Positions 44,261 through 53,801 of a stretch of DNA of 64,000 nt are shown one piece after another; position 1 is the first letter of the stretch; the number at the start of each line of letters is the position of its first letter. Source of the DNA: Pseudomonadota bacterium. GTDB lineage: Bacteria > Pseudomonadota > Gammaproteobacteria > Steroidobacterales > Steroidobacteraceae. The stretch spans positions 1 through 64,000 of the forward strand of contig JAJYUL010000008.1 of NCBI GenBank assembly GCA_021792555.1, in the 5' to 3' direction. The notes below the pieces were generated by a model. That model was not told the DNA's origin. It saw only the letters and a list, made by a program, of their open reading frames with translations, and made no database searches. The position numbers and the translations under genes were made by a program.

Positions 44261-45234
44261 ACGCGGCGGCGGGCGAGCGTGATCGCCAGCTCGAGGGCCG
44301 CCATCAGGCTGCCGGAGTCCGCCCGCCCGGTCCCGGCGAGCTCGAGGGCCGTGCCGTGGTCGACCGAGGTGCGCAGAATCGGCAGCCCCAGCGTCACGTT
44401 GACCGCGTTGCCGAAGCCCGCGTGCTTCACGACCGGCAGGCCCTGGTCGTGGTACATGGCGAGCACCGCGTCATAGTTCGCGAGCACGCGCGGCACGAAC
44501 ACGGTGTCCGCCGGGAGCGGCCCGGCCACGTCGATCCCGCCGGCGCGCAGCGTCTGGAGCGCCGGCCCGATCACGCGGATCTCCTCATCGCCGAGATGCC
44601 CGCCTTCCCCGGCGTGGGGGTTCAGGCCGCAGACCGCGATACGCGGCCGGGCCAAGCCCCACCAGCGCTTCAGATCCCGCTCGAGGATCGTGACGGTCCG
44701 GCAGAGCGACTCGCGGCTGATCGCGCCGCTCACGCGCGCGAGCGGCAGATGCGTGGTGGCGAGCGCAACGCGCAGCGAGCCGGTGACGAGCATCATGACC
44801 GGCGAGGCGCCGGTGCGCTCGGCGAAGAACTCGGTGTGGCCGGTGAAGGGCATGCCGGCATCGTTGATCACGCCTTTATGCACCGGCGCGGTGACGATGG
44901 CCGCGAACTCCCCGGACAGCGCGCCTGAGCAGGCCCGCTCGAGCAGGCCGGTCACGTAGCGCGCATTGCGCACCTCGAGGCGGCCGGCGACGCTCGGGAC
45001 CTCGAGCGCGTGATGCTCCACGGTGAGGTGGCCGGGCTCGTGGGGGCAGGCGGCGCCCGGCTCGTAGGCGTGCAGGCTCACCGGCCAGCCGAGCGCGCGG
45101 GCGCGCTCGGCGAGCAGCTCGCGGTCCGCGAGGCAGATGAGCTCGCACTCGAGCCGCCGCGCGGCCGCCGCCAGGCACAGCTCGGGGCCGACGCCGGCCG
45201 GTTCGCCCGAGGTGAGCACGATCCGCGGCGCCAT
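44257..45234 (-). CDS. pdxA: 4-hydroxythreonine-4-phosphate dehydrogenase PdxA
   Basis: An NAD-dependent step of the DXP-dependent pyridoxal phosphate pathway, 325 residues. LTSGEPAGVGPEL at the N-terminus, TAPVHKGVINDAG, PFTGHTEFFAE and MYHDQGLPVVKH (metal-binding His) are characteristic. Position between surA and rsmA is conserved. PLP made by this pathway is used by GcvPB, the decarboxylase and two transaminases in the window. Confidence 0.96.
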   Translation of the reverse strand: MAPRIVLTSGEPAGVGPELCLAAAARRLECELICLADRELLAERARALGWPVSLHAYEPGAACPHEPGHLTVEHHALEVPSVAGRLEVRNARYVTGLLERACSGALSGEFAAIVTAPVHKGVINDAGMPFTGHTEFFAERTGASPVMMLVTGSLRVALATTHLPLARVSGAISRESLCRTVTILERDLKRWWGLARPRIAVCGLNPHAGEGGHLGDEEIRVIGPALQTLRAGGIDVAGPLPADTVFVPRVLANYDAVLAMYHDQGLPVVKHAGFGNAVNVTLGLPILRTSVDHGTALELAGTGRADSGSLMAALELAITLARRRV

Positions 45235-45248
45235 GGCGTGCGGGCCGC

Positions 45249-46610
45249 TCAGTCGGTCAGGATCTTCACGTATGCGTCGTCACGCAGCCGCTGCAGCCAC
45301 AGCTCGGCATCCTCGTCCGCCCGGCTGGCGCGGATCGCCTCCATGGCGTGCAGACGCTTCATCTCCTTCGTCTCGTCGTACTTGCGCTTGCCGAGCAGCT
45401 GCGCGATGTGCCAGCCGAAGCGGGTCTGGAACGGCTGGCTGATCTGGCCCACCTTCAGCGCGCTGATTGCCTTGGCGAAGCGCGGCGTGAACTCCTTCGG
45501 ACTCTGCCAGCCGAGATCGCCCCCCTGGGAGGCCGAGCCGGGATCCTGCGAGACCGAGGCGGCGATCACGGAGAATTTGATCTTGTGCTCGAGGATTTCC
45601 TTGCGGATCTTCTCCAGGCGCTGGCGGACCGTGGCGTTGTCCTGCAGCGCGTTCGGGATCAGCAGGATGTGCCGCACGTGCACCTGCTCGACGATGTCCT
45701 TGTGCTCCTGGCGGCGGATATTGTCGAGCTTGACGATGTGGAAGCCCGAGGGCGTGCGGATCGGCGCGCTCACCTGGCCCGGCTTGAGCTTCGGCACCAC
45801 GTTGGTGAGGAAGGTCGGCAGATCGACGCCCTTGCGCCAGCCCAGGTTTCCGCCTTTCAGCGCATCGGCGCTGCTCGAGTACGTGACCGCGAGCTTGGCG
45901 AAGTTCTTCCCGTCCTTGGCGAGCGTGTCGACCTTGTCGGCGAGCTTGCGCGCGGCGGTGAGCTCGGCCGGCGTGGCGTTCGGAGGCACGGCGATCAGGA
46001 TGTGCGAGACGTCGTACTCTTCGCCCGCCGTGGGCTCCTGGGCCTGGTGGGCGAGGAACTGGTCGATCTGGCGCGGGGTGACCACGATGCGCTGCAGCAC
46101 GTCACGCTCGCGCAGCAGTCCGATCATCAGCTGATCGCGCATCTGATCACGATAATCCGCGTAGTTGATGCCCTGCTGCGCCAGCGCGTTCGGCAGATCC
46201 GCGAACGGGATGCCGTTGCGCGCCGCAACGCTCTGCAGGGCCGCATTCAGCGTGTCGTCGGAGATCGTGATGCCGTCCTGCTGGGCCTGCTGCAGCTGGA
46301 CCTGCTGGAGGATCAGACTGTTGAGCACCTGCTTGCGCAGCACGCTCTGCGGGGGCGGGGTGAGGCCCTGGGCCTTGAGCTCCGCCACGACCTGCTTGAC
46401 GCGGTCATCGAGCTGGCTCTGCAGAATGACGCCGTTGTTGACGATTGCGGCGACACGGTCGATGAGCTGGCCCTGAGTGGACAGATCGCGGGTCTGGGCG
46501 AGGGCCCGGCCGGGCAGCAGCGCGAGCGCGGCCAGCGCGCACAGGGCGCCGAGCCATGCCAGGGGCGCGCCCCGATGGGTCCGGGTGGAGTCGAAAAAAT
46601 GCCGCCGCAT
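45249..46610 (-). CDS. surA: Periplasmic chaperone/peptidyl-prolyl isomerase SurA
   Basis: The chaperone that escorts outer-membrane proteins to BAM, 453 residues. A signal peptide (about 1-38, ending ALAQ) precedes the N-terminal chaperone domain that starts DRVAAIVNNGVILQSQLD, followed by two parvulin domains (about 195-295, VSHILIA, and about 310-410, VRHILLI) and a C-terminal helix. ATG at 46610 gives a proper signal peptide; the longer frame overlaps lptD. LptD, a known SurA-dependent protein, is encoded immediately upstream. Confidence 0.95.
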   Translation of the reverse strand: MRRHFFDSTRTHRGAPLAWLGALCALAALALLPGRALAQTRDLSTQGQLIDRVAAIVNNGVILQSQLDDRVKQVVAELKAQGLTPPPQSVLRKQVLNSLILQQVQLQQAQQDGITISDDTLNAALQSVAARNGIPFADLPNALAQQGINYADYRDQMRDQLMIGLLRERDVLQRIVVTPRQIDQFLAHQAQEPTAGEEYDVSHILIAVPPNATPAELTAARKLADKVDTLAKDGKNFAKLAVTYSSSADALKGGNLGWRKGVDLPTFLTNVVPKLKPGQVSAPIRTPSGFHIVKLDNIRRQEHKDIVEQVHVRHILLIPNALQDNATVRQRLEKIRKEILEHKIKFSVIAASVSQDPGSASQGGDLGWQSPKEFTPRFAKAISALKVGQISQPFQTRFGWHIAQLLGKRKYDETKEMKRLHAMEAIRASRADEDAELWLQRLRDDAYVKILTD

Positions 46611-46633
46611 GCGCTTCAGTCCTCGATCGGTCT

Positions 46634-48997
46634 TCAGGGATTCGGTGCCGGGGTGCTCATGGCCGCCGGAGTGTAGCCGGGGATGGTCTCGGAGAGAAAA
46701 GCATCCGGCGCTGATCCGACACTGGCGAGTCCGGTGAGTTCCACCTGCAGGTAAATGCCAGTGTCCTGCGCGCCGGTGCGCGCCACGCCGCCCACCGGCT
46801 GCAGCGCCGGGCGCACTGCCACGTAGCGCCGCGCGCCCAGGCGCACGGCCCAGCAGCACGCACGGTACTCGAAGCCGACGAATCTCTCCAGTGCCTCGTG
46901 GTCCTGTATCGAGTAGATGCCGCGGGCAAAGACGCTCCAGTGCCGCCCGATGGGCCACGCGGCGGAGATCTCCGCCTGCTCGATGCCGCAGGAGCTGCCC
47001 GCGGCGAGCGCCGGGGCGGTGCCGCAGAGCAGCGCATTGGCGCTCGCCTGCTCGAACGTATTGCGCTCGTAGCGGTAGTCCAGATTGATCACGCGGTCCG
47101 GCGCCGGCCGGTACTGCAGCGAGACCTGCGCGCGCTGGGCCCGGGAGGCCTGGGGGTTCCACTGCAGCGCGGCCCGGGCGCTCCAGTGCCGGAACGCCGT
47201 CAGCGCCAGCTCCGCGATGATGTCCGAGCGCCGGTCGGTGCGCACCGCCTCCCCGGGCAGCAGCACCCGCGGGGTCTGGAAGTCGAACGCCTCGCCGATG
47301 GTGGCCGAGAGGTACTGCCGCCCGCTCGCCGTGCCGAGCAGCCGCGTGGTGAGCGCCGCGCTCACCTGATTGGCGTCCCCGACCCGGTCGGCGCCCACGT
47401 AGCGGTTGGTGCGGAACAGCTCGACCGGCTGCAGGTCCGGCAGACCGGTATCGAAGATCGGCAGATTGTTCTGGTTGCGATAGGGGACGTACAGGTACAT
47501 CACCCGCGGCTCGATCGTGATCAGGTGCCGTCCGCCGGCCCCGGCCGTCCGCTCGAGCTTGAGGCCGGTGTCGAGGCTCGCGATGGGCAAGCTGCGCGAG
47601 GGAGCGTCCGGCTGCCCAGGGGCGATGTGGCGCAGCTCGTACTGGGTGAAGCGCCAGGCGACCGCCGGCCGGATGAAGTATCCCGGTCCGTCGAAGTTGA
47701 GCGACACCCGCGGCATGGCATCGAGGCGCCAGCCGCTCACCGCGGTGGAGTGGTCGGAGCGCTGGAAATCGACCAGCTCGGACTTAAAGCCGTAGCGCAG
47801 CAGATCGCCCGGGCCCCAGCCGTAGTCGGAGTCCACCGTGATGTCGGGCACGCGGGCATAGGGGCGCTCATTGAAGGGCAGCGTGCTGTCGATGGTCTGG
47901 AACTGCTGCGCCATGGCGCGCATGTTCCAGTGCACGGTGCGGTACGAGAGCGCGGCGCGCCGGTCGAGGAAGGCGGTGCTGGTGCCTTCCGGCCCGGTGG
48001 CGAAATCCTCGAAGTACGCGCTGTCGCTGACGTTCTCACCGTCGAGCGTCAGACGCAGTCCGCGCGGCAGGTTCATCACGCTGTGCAGCTCGATGCGCCC
48101 GCGGGTGCGCCCGCCGAGGTAGCTCGCATCGTTCGGCAGGTAGTCCCACTTCAAGTCCGTGTACTGGCGGCGCGTGAGGAAGCGCAGCTCCCCGCCGATA
48201 TCGATGCCGCGGTGCTGGAACTCCGTCGGCACCAGCGTGAGGTCGGCATTCGGCGCGATGTTCCAGTAGAACGGCGTCGAGATCTGCAGTCCGCCGCGCG
48301 AGGTGTTGCCGAACGTCGGGAACAGAAAGCCGCTCTTGCGCACGTTGCCGAGCGGGAACGACACCCACGGCAGGTACAGGATGGGCACCCCGTGCAGATC
48401 GATCCGTGCGTTGCGGCCGTAGCCGATGCGTTTGCGCGTGTTGAGGGTGATCGAGCCGGCGCGCAGCACCCACGCGGGCGGCACCTCCGGGCAGGTGGTG
48501 AAGGTGACCCCCTGCAGATCGAGCACCCCTGCGGGCGTCAGGCGCATCCGGCGCGCCGTGCCGCGGGCGGAGCGGCGGCGCAGCGAGAAGTGCGCCGAAT
48601 CGAACAGCGCCCCGCCGGTCGGGGAGTAGCTGCCGCCCTTGCCGGTGACCTCGAGCTGCGGATCGATGAACTGGATTCCGCCGCGGGTGCTGAGCGCGCC
48701 GGTGCGCCGGTCGTACTGCAGCTCATTGGCGCGGATCTCCCGCTCGCCCTGGCGCAGCACGACATGCCCCTTGAGGGTGAGCTGGCCGCTCTTGGCGAGC
48801 ATCGCGTGGTCGGCCGAGGCGTGCACGCTGCCGCCTGCGGCGAGGCCCTTCTGTGCCGCCCGTCGGCTCGCGGCGCGCGATGCGCCGCTCAGCGCCGGCG
48901 GCGGCGCGGGGCTCGGCGGCTCGGCGGCCCAGAGACAATGCGAGGCGATGCCGCCGAACGACAGCAGGGCGGTCCAGAGTGGTCTCCAACGCGGCAT
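46634..48997 (-). CDS. lptD: LPS-assembly protein LptD
   Basis: The outer-membrane barrel that inserts LPS with LptE, 787 residues. A signal peptide (about 1-25) precedes an OstA-like periplasmic domain with LTLKGHVVLRQGEREIRANEL, and then a large barrel. Cysteines that form the inter-domain disulfides are present (TTCPEVPP; CC near YRACCWAVR). ATG at 48997 has no Shine-Dalgarno sequence and follows a TATAAT box by 10 bases. It heads the lptD-surA-pdxA-rsmA run. Confidence 0.94.
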   Translation of the reverse strand: MPRWRPLWTALLSFGGIASHCLWAAEPPSPAPPPALSGASRAASRRAAQKGLAAGGSVHASADHAMLAKSGQLTLKGHVVLRQGEREIRANELQYDRRTGALSTRGGIQFIDPQLEVTGKGGSYSPTGGALFDSAHFSLRRRSARGTARRMRLTPAGVLDLQGVTFTTCPEVPPAWVLRAGSITLNTRKRIGYGRNARIDLHGVPILYLPWVSFPLGNVRKSGFLFPTFGNTSRGGLQISTPFYWNIAPNADLTLVPTEFQHRGIDIGGELRFLTRRQYTDLKWDYLPNDASYLGGRTRGRIELHSVMNLPRGLRLTLDGENVSDSAYFEDFATGPEGTSTAFLDRRAALSYRTVHWNMRAMAQQFQTIDSTLPFNERPYARVPDITVDSDYGWGPGDLLRYGFKSELVDFQRSDHSTAVSGWRLDAMPRVSLNFDGPGYFIRPAVAWRFTQYELRHIAPGQPDAPSRSLPIASLDTGLKLERTAGAGGRHLITIEPRVMYLYVPYRNQNNLPIFDTGLPDLQPVELFRTNRYVGADRVGDANQVSAALTTRLLGTASGRQYLSATIGEAFDFQTPRVLLPGEAVRTDRRSDIIAELALTAFRHWSARAALQWNPQASRAQRAQVSLQYRPAPDRVINLDYRYERNTFEQASANALLCGTAPALAAGSSCGIEQAEISAAWPIGRHWSVFARGIYSIQDHEALERFVGFEYRACCWAVRLGARRYVAVRPALQPVGGVARTGAQDTGIYLQVELTGLASVGSAPDAFLSETIPGYTPAAMSTPAPNP

Positions 48998-49007
48998 GAG
49001 GGGGCGG

Positions 49008-49015
49008 ATTATAAT
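49008..49015. promoter_or_regulatory. Symmetric -10 box (ATTATAAT) between lptD and amgK
   Basis: The palindrome ATTATAAT offers a TATAAT to each strand: 49013-49008 for lptD and 49010-49015 for amgK. It lies 10 bases from the lptD ATG and about 35 bases before the amgK ATG. The -35 regions are weak on both sides. Confidence 0.5.
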
Positions 49016-49050
49016 GGCAGGCCCGAATTCCCGTGGGCTCAAAGCACCTC

Positions 49051-50088
49051 ATGGTTGATCACGACGCGCGGCTCGCGCTGCTGCACGATTGGCTCTCGCG
49101 CGAGCTGCGCATGCGCCCGAGGCGCATCGAGCCGGCCTCGAGCGATGCGAGCTTCCGGCGTTATTTCCGCGCGTTCTGCGCCGACGGCACCTACATCGTC
49201 ATGGATGCGCCGCCCGGGCGCGAGGACGTCCGTCCGTACCTGCGCGTCACGAAGCTGCTCGAGCCGCTCGGCGTGCACGTGCCGCACGTCTACGAGGCCG
49301 ATGAGCAGCGCGGGCTGCTGCTGCTGGAGGACCTCGGCCACACGCCCTATCTGTCCCGGCTCGCCGAGCCCGGCGCGGCCGGACCGCTCTACGGCGCCGC
49401 GCTCGAGGCGCTCGCGCGCATCCAGGTGCTCGGCGCCGAGGCGGCCGCCGGGCTCCCGCCTTACGGGCGCGCCGTGCTGCGGCGCGAGATGGACCTGATG
49501 CCCGAGTGGTTCATGGAGCGGCACCTGGGCATCGTGCCGACGGACGAGGAGCGCGCGGTGCTCGAGGCGGCCTTCGAGTGGCTGATCGGGGAGGCGCTCG
49601 CACAGCCGCAGGTGTTCGTGCACCGCGACTACCACTCGCGCAATCTGATGCTCACCGCCGAGCGCAGCCCCGGCGTGCTCGACTTCCAGGACGCGCTGCG
49701 CGGGCCGGTCGGCTACGATCTGGTCTCGCTGCTGAAGGACTGTTATATCGCGTGGCCGCGCGGGCGCGTGCTGGAGTGGGTGCAGGAGTACCGCGCGCTG
49801 CTCGCCGCGCGGGGCGGTCCGGCCGGGCAGGATGCGGCGCAGTTTCTGCGCTGGTTCGATCTGATCGGCGTGCAGCGGCACCTGAAGGTGCTCGGCATCT
49901 TCGCCCGCCTGTGGCACCGCGACGGCAAGCCCGGCTATCTCGGCGATCTGCCGCTGACGCTGCGCTACGTGCGCGAGACGTGCCGGCTCTATGGGGAGCT
50001 TGCGCCGCTCGGGGCGCTGCTCGAGGGACGCATCGCGGCGGAGCTGCCGCGCGCCAACGCGCGCGCCGTAGGCGGGCCGGGGACATGA
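49051..50088 (+). CDS. amgK: N-acetylmuramate/N-acetylglucosamine kinase AmgK
   Basis: An anomeric sugar kinase of cell-wall recycling, 345 residues, aminoglycoside-phosphotransferase fold: the SSDASFRRYFR loop, LLLEDLGH, the catalytic HRDYHSRNLML and the metal-binding DFQDA. It phosphorylates MurNAc at C1 for MurU, bypassing de novo UDP-MurNAc synthesis in pseudomonads and relatives. GTG at 49033 would add 6 residues. It overlaps murU by ATGA and is divergent from lptD, as in Pseudomonas. Confidence 0.92.
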   Translation: MVDHDARLALLHDWLSRELRMRPRRIEPASSDASFRRYFRAFCADGTYIVMDAPPGREDVRPYLRVTKLLEPLGVHVPHVYEADEQRGLLLLEDLGHTPYLSRLAEPGAAGPLYGAALEALARIQVLGAEAAAGLPPYGRAVLRREMDLMPEWFMERHLGIVPTDEERAVLEAAFEWLIGEALAQPQVFVHRDYHSRNLMLTAERSPGVLDFQDALRGPVGYDLVSLLKDCYIAWPRGRVLEWVQEYRALLAARGGPAGQDAAQFLRWFDLIGVQRHLKVLGIFARLWHRDGKPGYLGDLPLTLRYVRETCRLYGELAPLGALLEGRIAAELPRANARAVGGPGT

Positions 50089-50762
50089 GGGCGATGCTGC
50101 TCGCGGCCGGCCGCGGCGAGCGGCTGCGGCCGATCACCGACACCGTGCCGAAGCCGCTGGTGAGCGTCGCCGGCCGGGCGTTGATCGAGTACCACTTGGA
50201 GAATCTCCTGCGCGCGGGCATCGGCGAGGTGGTGATCAATCTCTCCTGGCTCGGTGAGCGCATCCGCGCGGCGCTCGGCGCCGGGGAGCGCTACGGACTC
50301 GCCATCCGCTACAGCGAGGAGGGGCCGGTTGCGCTCGAGACCGGCGGCGGCATCGCACGCGCGCTGCCGCTGCTCGGTGCCGAGCCCTTCCTGGTCGTCA
50401 ATGCGGACGTGTGGACCGATCTGGAGTTCGCCTCGCTCGGCGCGCTGCCCGCCGGGGCGGACGCGAGCATCGTGCTCGCGCCGAACCCCGAGCATCATCC
50501 CGCGGGGGATTTCGCCCTGCGGGACGGGGCGGTGGTGGAGGAGGGCGCGGATCGTCTGACCTACACGGGCATCGGGATCTACCGGCCGGAGTTCTTCGCC
50601 GGCTGCCCGCCGGGCCGCTTCCCGCTGCGGCCGCTGCTGCGCCGGGCGATCGCCGCCGGGCGCCTGCGCGGGCGCGTGCATCGGGGCGAGTGGTTCGATG
50701 CCGGCACGCCCGAGCGGCTCGCCTGGCTCGACGCGCACGTGCGCGGGCGGGGCGCAAATTAG
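50085..50762 (+). CDS. murU: N-acetylmuramate alpha-1-phosphate uridylyltransferase MurU
   Basis: The partner of AmgK: it makes UDP-MurNAc from MurNAc-1-phosphate and UTP. The 225-residue nucleotidyltransferase has [20 protein letters not shown] at residues 5-24, the base-specific [12 protein letters not shown], metal-binding Asp in VVNADVWTD, and a C-terminal DAGTPERL. The pathway confers natural fosfomycin tolerance in pseudomonads (known from the family). Translationally coupled to amgK. Confidence 0.92.
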   Translation: MRAMLLAAGRGERLRPITDTVPKPLVSVAGRALIEYHLENLLRAGIGEVVINLSWLGERIRAALGAGERYGLAIRYSEEGPVALETGGGIARALPLLGAEPFLVVNADVWTDLEFASLGALPAGADASIVLAPNPEHHPAGDFALRDGAVVEEGADRLTYTGIGIYRPEFFAGCPPGRFPLRPLLRRAIAAGRLRGRVHRGEWFDAGTPERLAWLDAHVRGRGAN

Positions 50763-50782
50763 GGGCCCGGCCGCCCCCGCCG

Positions 50783-50788
50783 TACAAT
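50783..50788 (+). promoter_or_regulatory. Putative -10 box of lipA (leaderless)
   Basis: TACAAT lies 6 bases before the lipA ATG at 50795, so transcription would start at or within a base of the start codon. No Shine-Dalgarno sequence precedes the ATG. The -35 side is weak. Confidence 0.45.
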
Positions 50789-50794
50789 AGGCGC

Positions 50795-51829
50795 ATGCCG
50801 AGCCTGAAAGACATTCCTGTGGTCGCCGAGCAGGGCCGGGCCCGAAGCGGCGAGAAATACGTGACGCCGCAAGGCTTTACGGCCATCCGCGACGGCATCA
50901 AAGGGGCCGCGCCCGCGGCGCGCGAGGGCTTCGGGCGCAAGCCCGGATGGCTGCGCGCCCGCGCGCCCGCCGGGAGCGGCTTTCAGGCCGTCAAGGGCAT
51001 CGTCAAAGAGCATCGCCTGGCGACGGTGTGCGAAGAGGCCAAGTGCCCGAACATCGGGGAGTGCTGGAACGCCGGCACCGCGACCATCATGCTGATGGGC
51101 GCGGTGTGCACGCGCGCCTGCCGCTTCTGCTCGGTCGACACCGGCAATCCGCACGGCTGGCTCGACCCGGACGAGCCGGAAAACAGCGCGCGCACGGTGG
51201 AGCTGATGAAGCTCAGGTACGTGGTGCTCACGTCGGTCGATCGCGACGACCTCACCGACGGGGGCGCCGCTCACTACGCGGCGTGCATCCGCGCCATCAA
51301 GCGCCGCAACCCCTCGACCGCCGTCGAGGCGCTGACGCCGGACTTCCAGGGCATGCGCGAAGCGGTCGAGACCGTGGTCGACTCCGGACTCGAGGTGTTC
51401 GCGCAGAACATCGAGACCGTGCGCCGCCTGACCCACCCGGTGCGCGATCCGCGCGCCGGCTACGAGCGCACGCTCGAGGTGTTGCGCCACGCCAAGCACC
51501 ACCGCCCCGAGATCCTGACCAAGAGCAGTCTGATGCTCGGCCTCGGGGAGCGCGACGAGGAGATCGAGGCCACGCTGCGCGATCTGCGCGCCGCGGGAGT
51601 CGACATCGTGACCCTCGGCCAGTATCTGCGCCCGACCGCCAACCATCTGCCCGTGCAGCGCTTCGTCACGCCGGCCGAATTCGATGCGTACCGGCAGTAC
51701 GCCCTCGGACTGGGCTTCCTCGAGTGCGTGTCCGGGCCGCTGGTGCGCTCGAGCTACCGGGCCGAACAGGCGCTGAACCGCAACAACGCCGGGCTCGACA
51801 ACACGCGCCCCGCTGCGCAGCCGCGGTGA
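50795..51829 (+). CDS. lipA: Lipoyl synthase LipA
   Basis: A radical-SAM enzyme, 344 residues, that inserts two sulphurs into protein-bound octanoyl groups. Both iron-sulphur clusters are visible: the auxiliary C-x4-C-x5-C in [12 protein letters not shown] and the radical-SAM CTRACRFC, with the C-terminal RSSYRA motif. ATG at 50795 is the first start with conserved sequence. It is coupled to lipB by a GTGA overlap. The H protein of the gcv operon is one expected substrate. Confidence 0.96.
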   Translation: MPSLKDIPVVAEQGRARSGEKYVTPQGFTAIRDGIKGAAPAAREGFGRKPGWLRARAPAGSGFQAVKGIVKEHRLATVCEEAKCPNIGECWNAGTATIMLMGAVCTRACRFCSVDTGNPHGWLDPDEPENSARTVELMKLRYVVLTSVDRDDLTDGGAAHYAACIRAIKRRNPSTAVEALTPDFQGMREAVETVVDSGLEVFAQNIETVRRLTHPVRDPRAGYERTLEVLRHAKHHRPEILTKSSLMLGLGERDEEIEATLRDLRAAGVDIVTLGQYLRPTANHLPVQRFVTPAEFDAYRQYALGLGFLECVSGPLVRSSYRAEQALNRNNAGLDNTRPAAQPR

Positions 51830-52527
51830 GCGCGCTCGGCGCGGATTCCCGGGCCGCGGCGATCCTTGATGCGCCCGCGGCGCTGCCCGCACCCCAGGTG
51901 CGGCGCCTCGGACTGCAATCCTACGAGCCCACGTGGCGGGCGATGCAGCGCTTCACCGATGCGCGCACGGCCGAGACGGGCGATGAGATCTGGCTGCTCG
52001 AGCATCCGCCGGTCTTCACCCTCGGCATGAACGCCGACCCGGCGCACGTGCTCGCGGTGGGCGATATACCGGTGGTGCGCATCGACCGCGGCGGACAGGT
52101 CACCTACCACGGACCGGGGCAACTCGTCGTCTATCCGCTGGTCGATCTGCGCCGCGCGCGCCTCGGCGTGCGCGATCTGGTCACGGCGCTCGAGCGCAGC
52201 GTGATCGACTATGCGGGCAGTCTCGGCATCCTCGCCGAGAGTCGGCGCAGCGCGCCAGGCGTATATGTGGCGGGCCGCAAGCTCGCGAGCGTCGGCATCC
52301 GCGTACGGCGCGGGGCGAGCTATCACGGCATCGCGCTCAACGTGTGCAACGATCTCGAGCCGTTCGCGAGGATCAACCCCTGCGGCTATGCCGGGCTCGA
52401 GATGACCCGGCTGGCCGATCTCGCCGCGGTGGACTCGGTCGGCGCGGCAGCCGAGGGACTGCTGCCGCATCTGCTGCGGCACCTTTACCAGAGGCCCTGC
52501 GGCCTCACCAACACCCCTCATCCGTAA
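51826..52527 (+). CDS. lipB: Octanoyltransferase LipB
   Basis: It transfers octanoate from ACP to lipoyl domains, 233 residues. The [18 protein letters not shown] motif, the catalytic Lys in GRKLASVGI and the Cys in [10 protein letters not shown] are intact. The start is GTG at 51826 overlapping the lipA stop. The order lipA-lipB is the reverse of E. coli, where lipB lies between ybeD and lipA. The first 25 residues are not conserved, so a later start is possible. Confidence 0.94.
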   Translation: MSALGADSRAAAILDAPAALPAPQVRRLGLQSYEPTWRAMQRFTDARTAETGDEIWLLEHPPVFTLGMNADPAHVLAVGDIPVVRIDRGGQVTYHGPGQLVVYPLVDLRRARLGVRDLVTALERSVIDYAGSLGILAESRRSAPGVYVAGRKLASVGIRVRRGASYHGIALNVCNDLEPFARINPCGYAGLEMTRLADLAAVDSVGAAAEGLLPHLLRHLYQRPCGLTNTPHP

Positions 52528-52542
52528 GAGCGCGAGGTTGAC

Positions 52543-53532
52543 ATGCCGGTGCGCGGTTGTCTGCGACGATCCGTTACGGTGCCGCCCGATGCGCTGCGGG
52601 GATGGCTGCTGCGGCTGATATTCGATGCGCACGGCGTGCGCGCCGTGGTGCGCGCCCTGCTGTTCATCGTGCTCGTCGGGGTCACGGGCCTGCTGGTGAC
52701 GCTGGCGATCCGGGGCATCATCGACTCCGTGCCGCTGTGGAATCAGCGCATGCATGCGCTTGTGCACCAGGCGCGAACCGGCGGAGCGCCCGCATCGCTG
52801 ATCGCCCTGAACGAGTCGGCCTTTCTCGCCTCCTTGCTGTTCGCGACCTGGGTCATGACCTGGCTCGAGGGCAGGCGGATCGGCGACATCGGATTGAAAC
52901 GGACGAATTGCCTGCGCGATCTCGCCGGGGGATTCCTGGTGGGGCTCGGTATGCTGAGCGTGCTCGTCGGGGCGCTCGTGACGCTCGGGTTCGCGCGGCT
53001 CGAGGCGCCGACCCTCGGCCACACCGCCGCGCTCGAATATGCTCTGGCCTGGCTCGGGACGATGCTGCTGGTCGGGTGCTTCGAGGAAACCGCCTTCCGC
53101 GGCTACCTGCTCACCGTGCTGCGGGAGCGGTACGGCTTCTGGCCGGCGGCGCTCGCCGTCACCGTGCTGTTCATGGCGGCGCACGGATTCAACATGGGGG
53201 AGAATCCCACGGGCCTCGCCACCGTGGCGGTGGTGAGCGTGCTGTTCTGCCTGGCGATCCGCCGCACCGGCGCGCTTTGGTGGGTCATCGGCTGTCACGC
53301 GGCCTGGGACTGGGCCGAGAGCTATCTCTTCGGCAGTGCCGACAGCGGTGAGCGCTCGGTCGGACATCTGCTCACGCTGCGTCCGCTCGGCAACATCTAC
53401 CTCAGTGGCGGCACGGATGGACCGGAGGGGTCGGTGCTGTGCCTCGCGGTCCTCATGATCACCATCGCGGCGCTGCCGCTGCTGATCCGCCGGCGGATCA
53501 GTGCCTCCGCGCCGGCCATCGCCGACGCGTAG
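52543..53532 (+). CDS. CPBP-family intramembrane metalloprotease
   Basis: A 329-residue membrane protein with about eight hydrophobic segments. The three Abi/CPBP motifs are present: CFEETAFRGYL (two Glu and Arg), FMAAHGFNMG and GCHAAWDWAE. The fold is that of Rce1-type glutamate intramembrane proteases; bacterial members have roles in bacteriocin immunity, signalling or unknown processes. GAGG lies before the ATG. It follows lipB by 15 bases and may be read through. The substrate is unknown. Confidence 0.85.
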   Translation: MPVRGCLRRSVTVPPDALRGWLLRLIFDAHGVRAVVRALLFIVLVGVTGLLVTLAIRGIIDSVPLWNQRMHALVHQARTGGAPASLIALNESAFLASLLFATWVMTWLEGRRIGDIGLKRTNCLRDLAGGFLVGLGMLSVLVGALVTLGFARLEAPTLGHTAALEYALAWLGTMLLVGCFEETAFRGYLLTVLRERYGFWPAALAVTVLFMAAHGFNMGENPTGLATVAVVSVLFCLAIRRTGALWWVIGCHAAWDWAESYLFGSADSGERSVGHLLTLRPLGNIYLSGGTDGPEGSVLCLAVLMITIAALPLLIRRRISASAPAIADA

Positions 53533-53537
53533 CGGCG

Positions 53538-53801
53538 TCAGATCAACATCATGACGCCCTCGCAGGCCTTGAGCTCGGCGGTGAGCGCCTCGACCTGCTC
53601 GCGGCTCTCGGCGAGCAGCGTGTAGGAAATCGACAGGAAGTTGCCGTTGCCGCTCAGCCGCTCGCTGACCCGCTCGGCCTCGAGTCCGGGCGCGTGGCGC
53701 AGCACCACCGCGTGCACGCGCGCGCGGAACTCGTCGGACGGCCGGCCGATGATCTTGATCGGATAGTCGGTCGGGAACTCGAGCAGGGGCTTGTTCACCA
53801 C
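53538..53801 (-). CDS. ybeD: YbeD/DUF493 family protein
   Basis: An 87-residue ACT-like small protein: PLLEFPTDYPIKIIG at the start, GNFLSISYTLLAESREQVEALT in the middle and the hydrophobic end VMMLI. The function is not established; the dacA-ybeD-lipB order has suggested a link to lipoate or cell-wall metabolism. The start is GTG at 53801 with GGAG 5 bases upstream, inside the last codons of the transaminase gene. A second GTG follows directly (53798). Confidence 0.88.
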   Translation of the reverse strand: MVNKPLLEFPTDYPIKIIGRPSDEFRARVHAVVLRHAPGLEAERVSERLSGNGNFLSISYTLLAESREQVEALTAELKACEGVMMLI

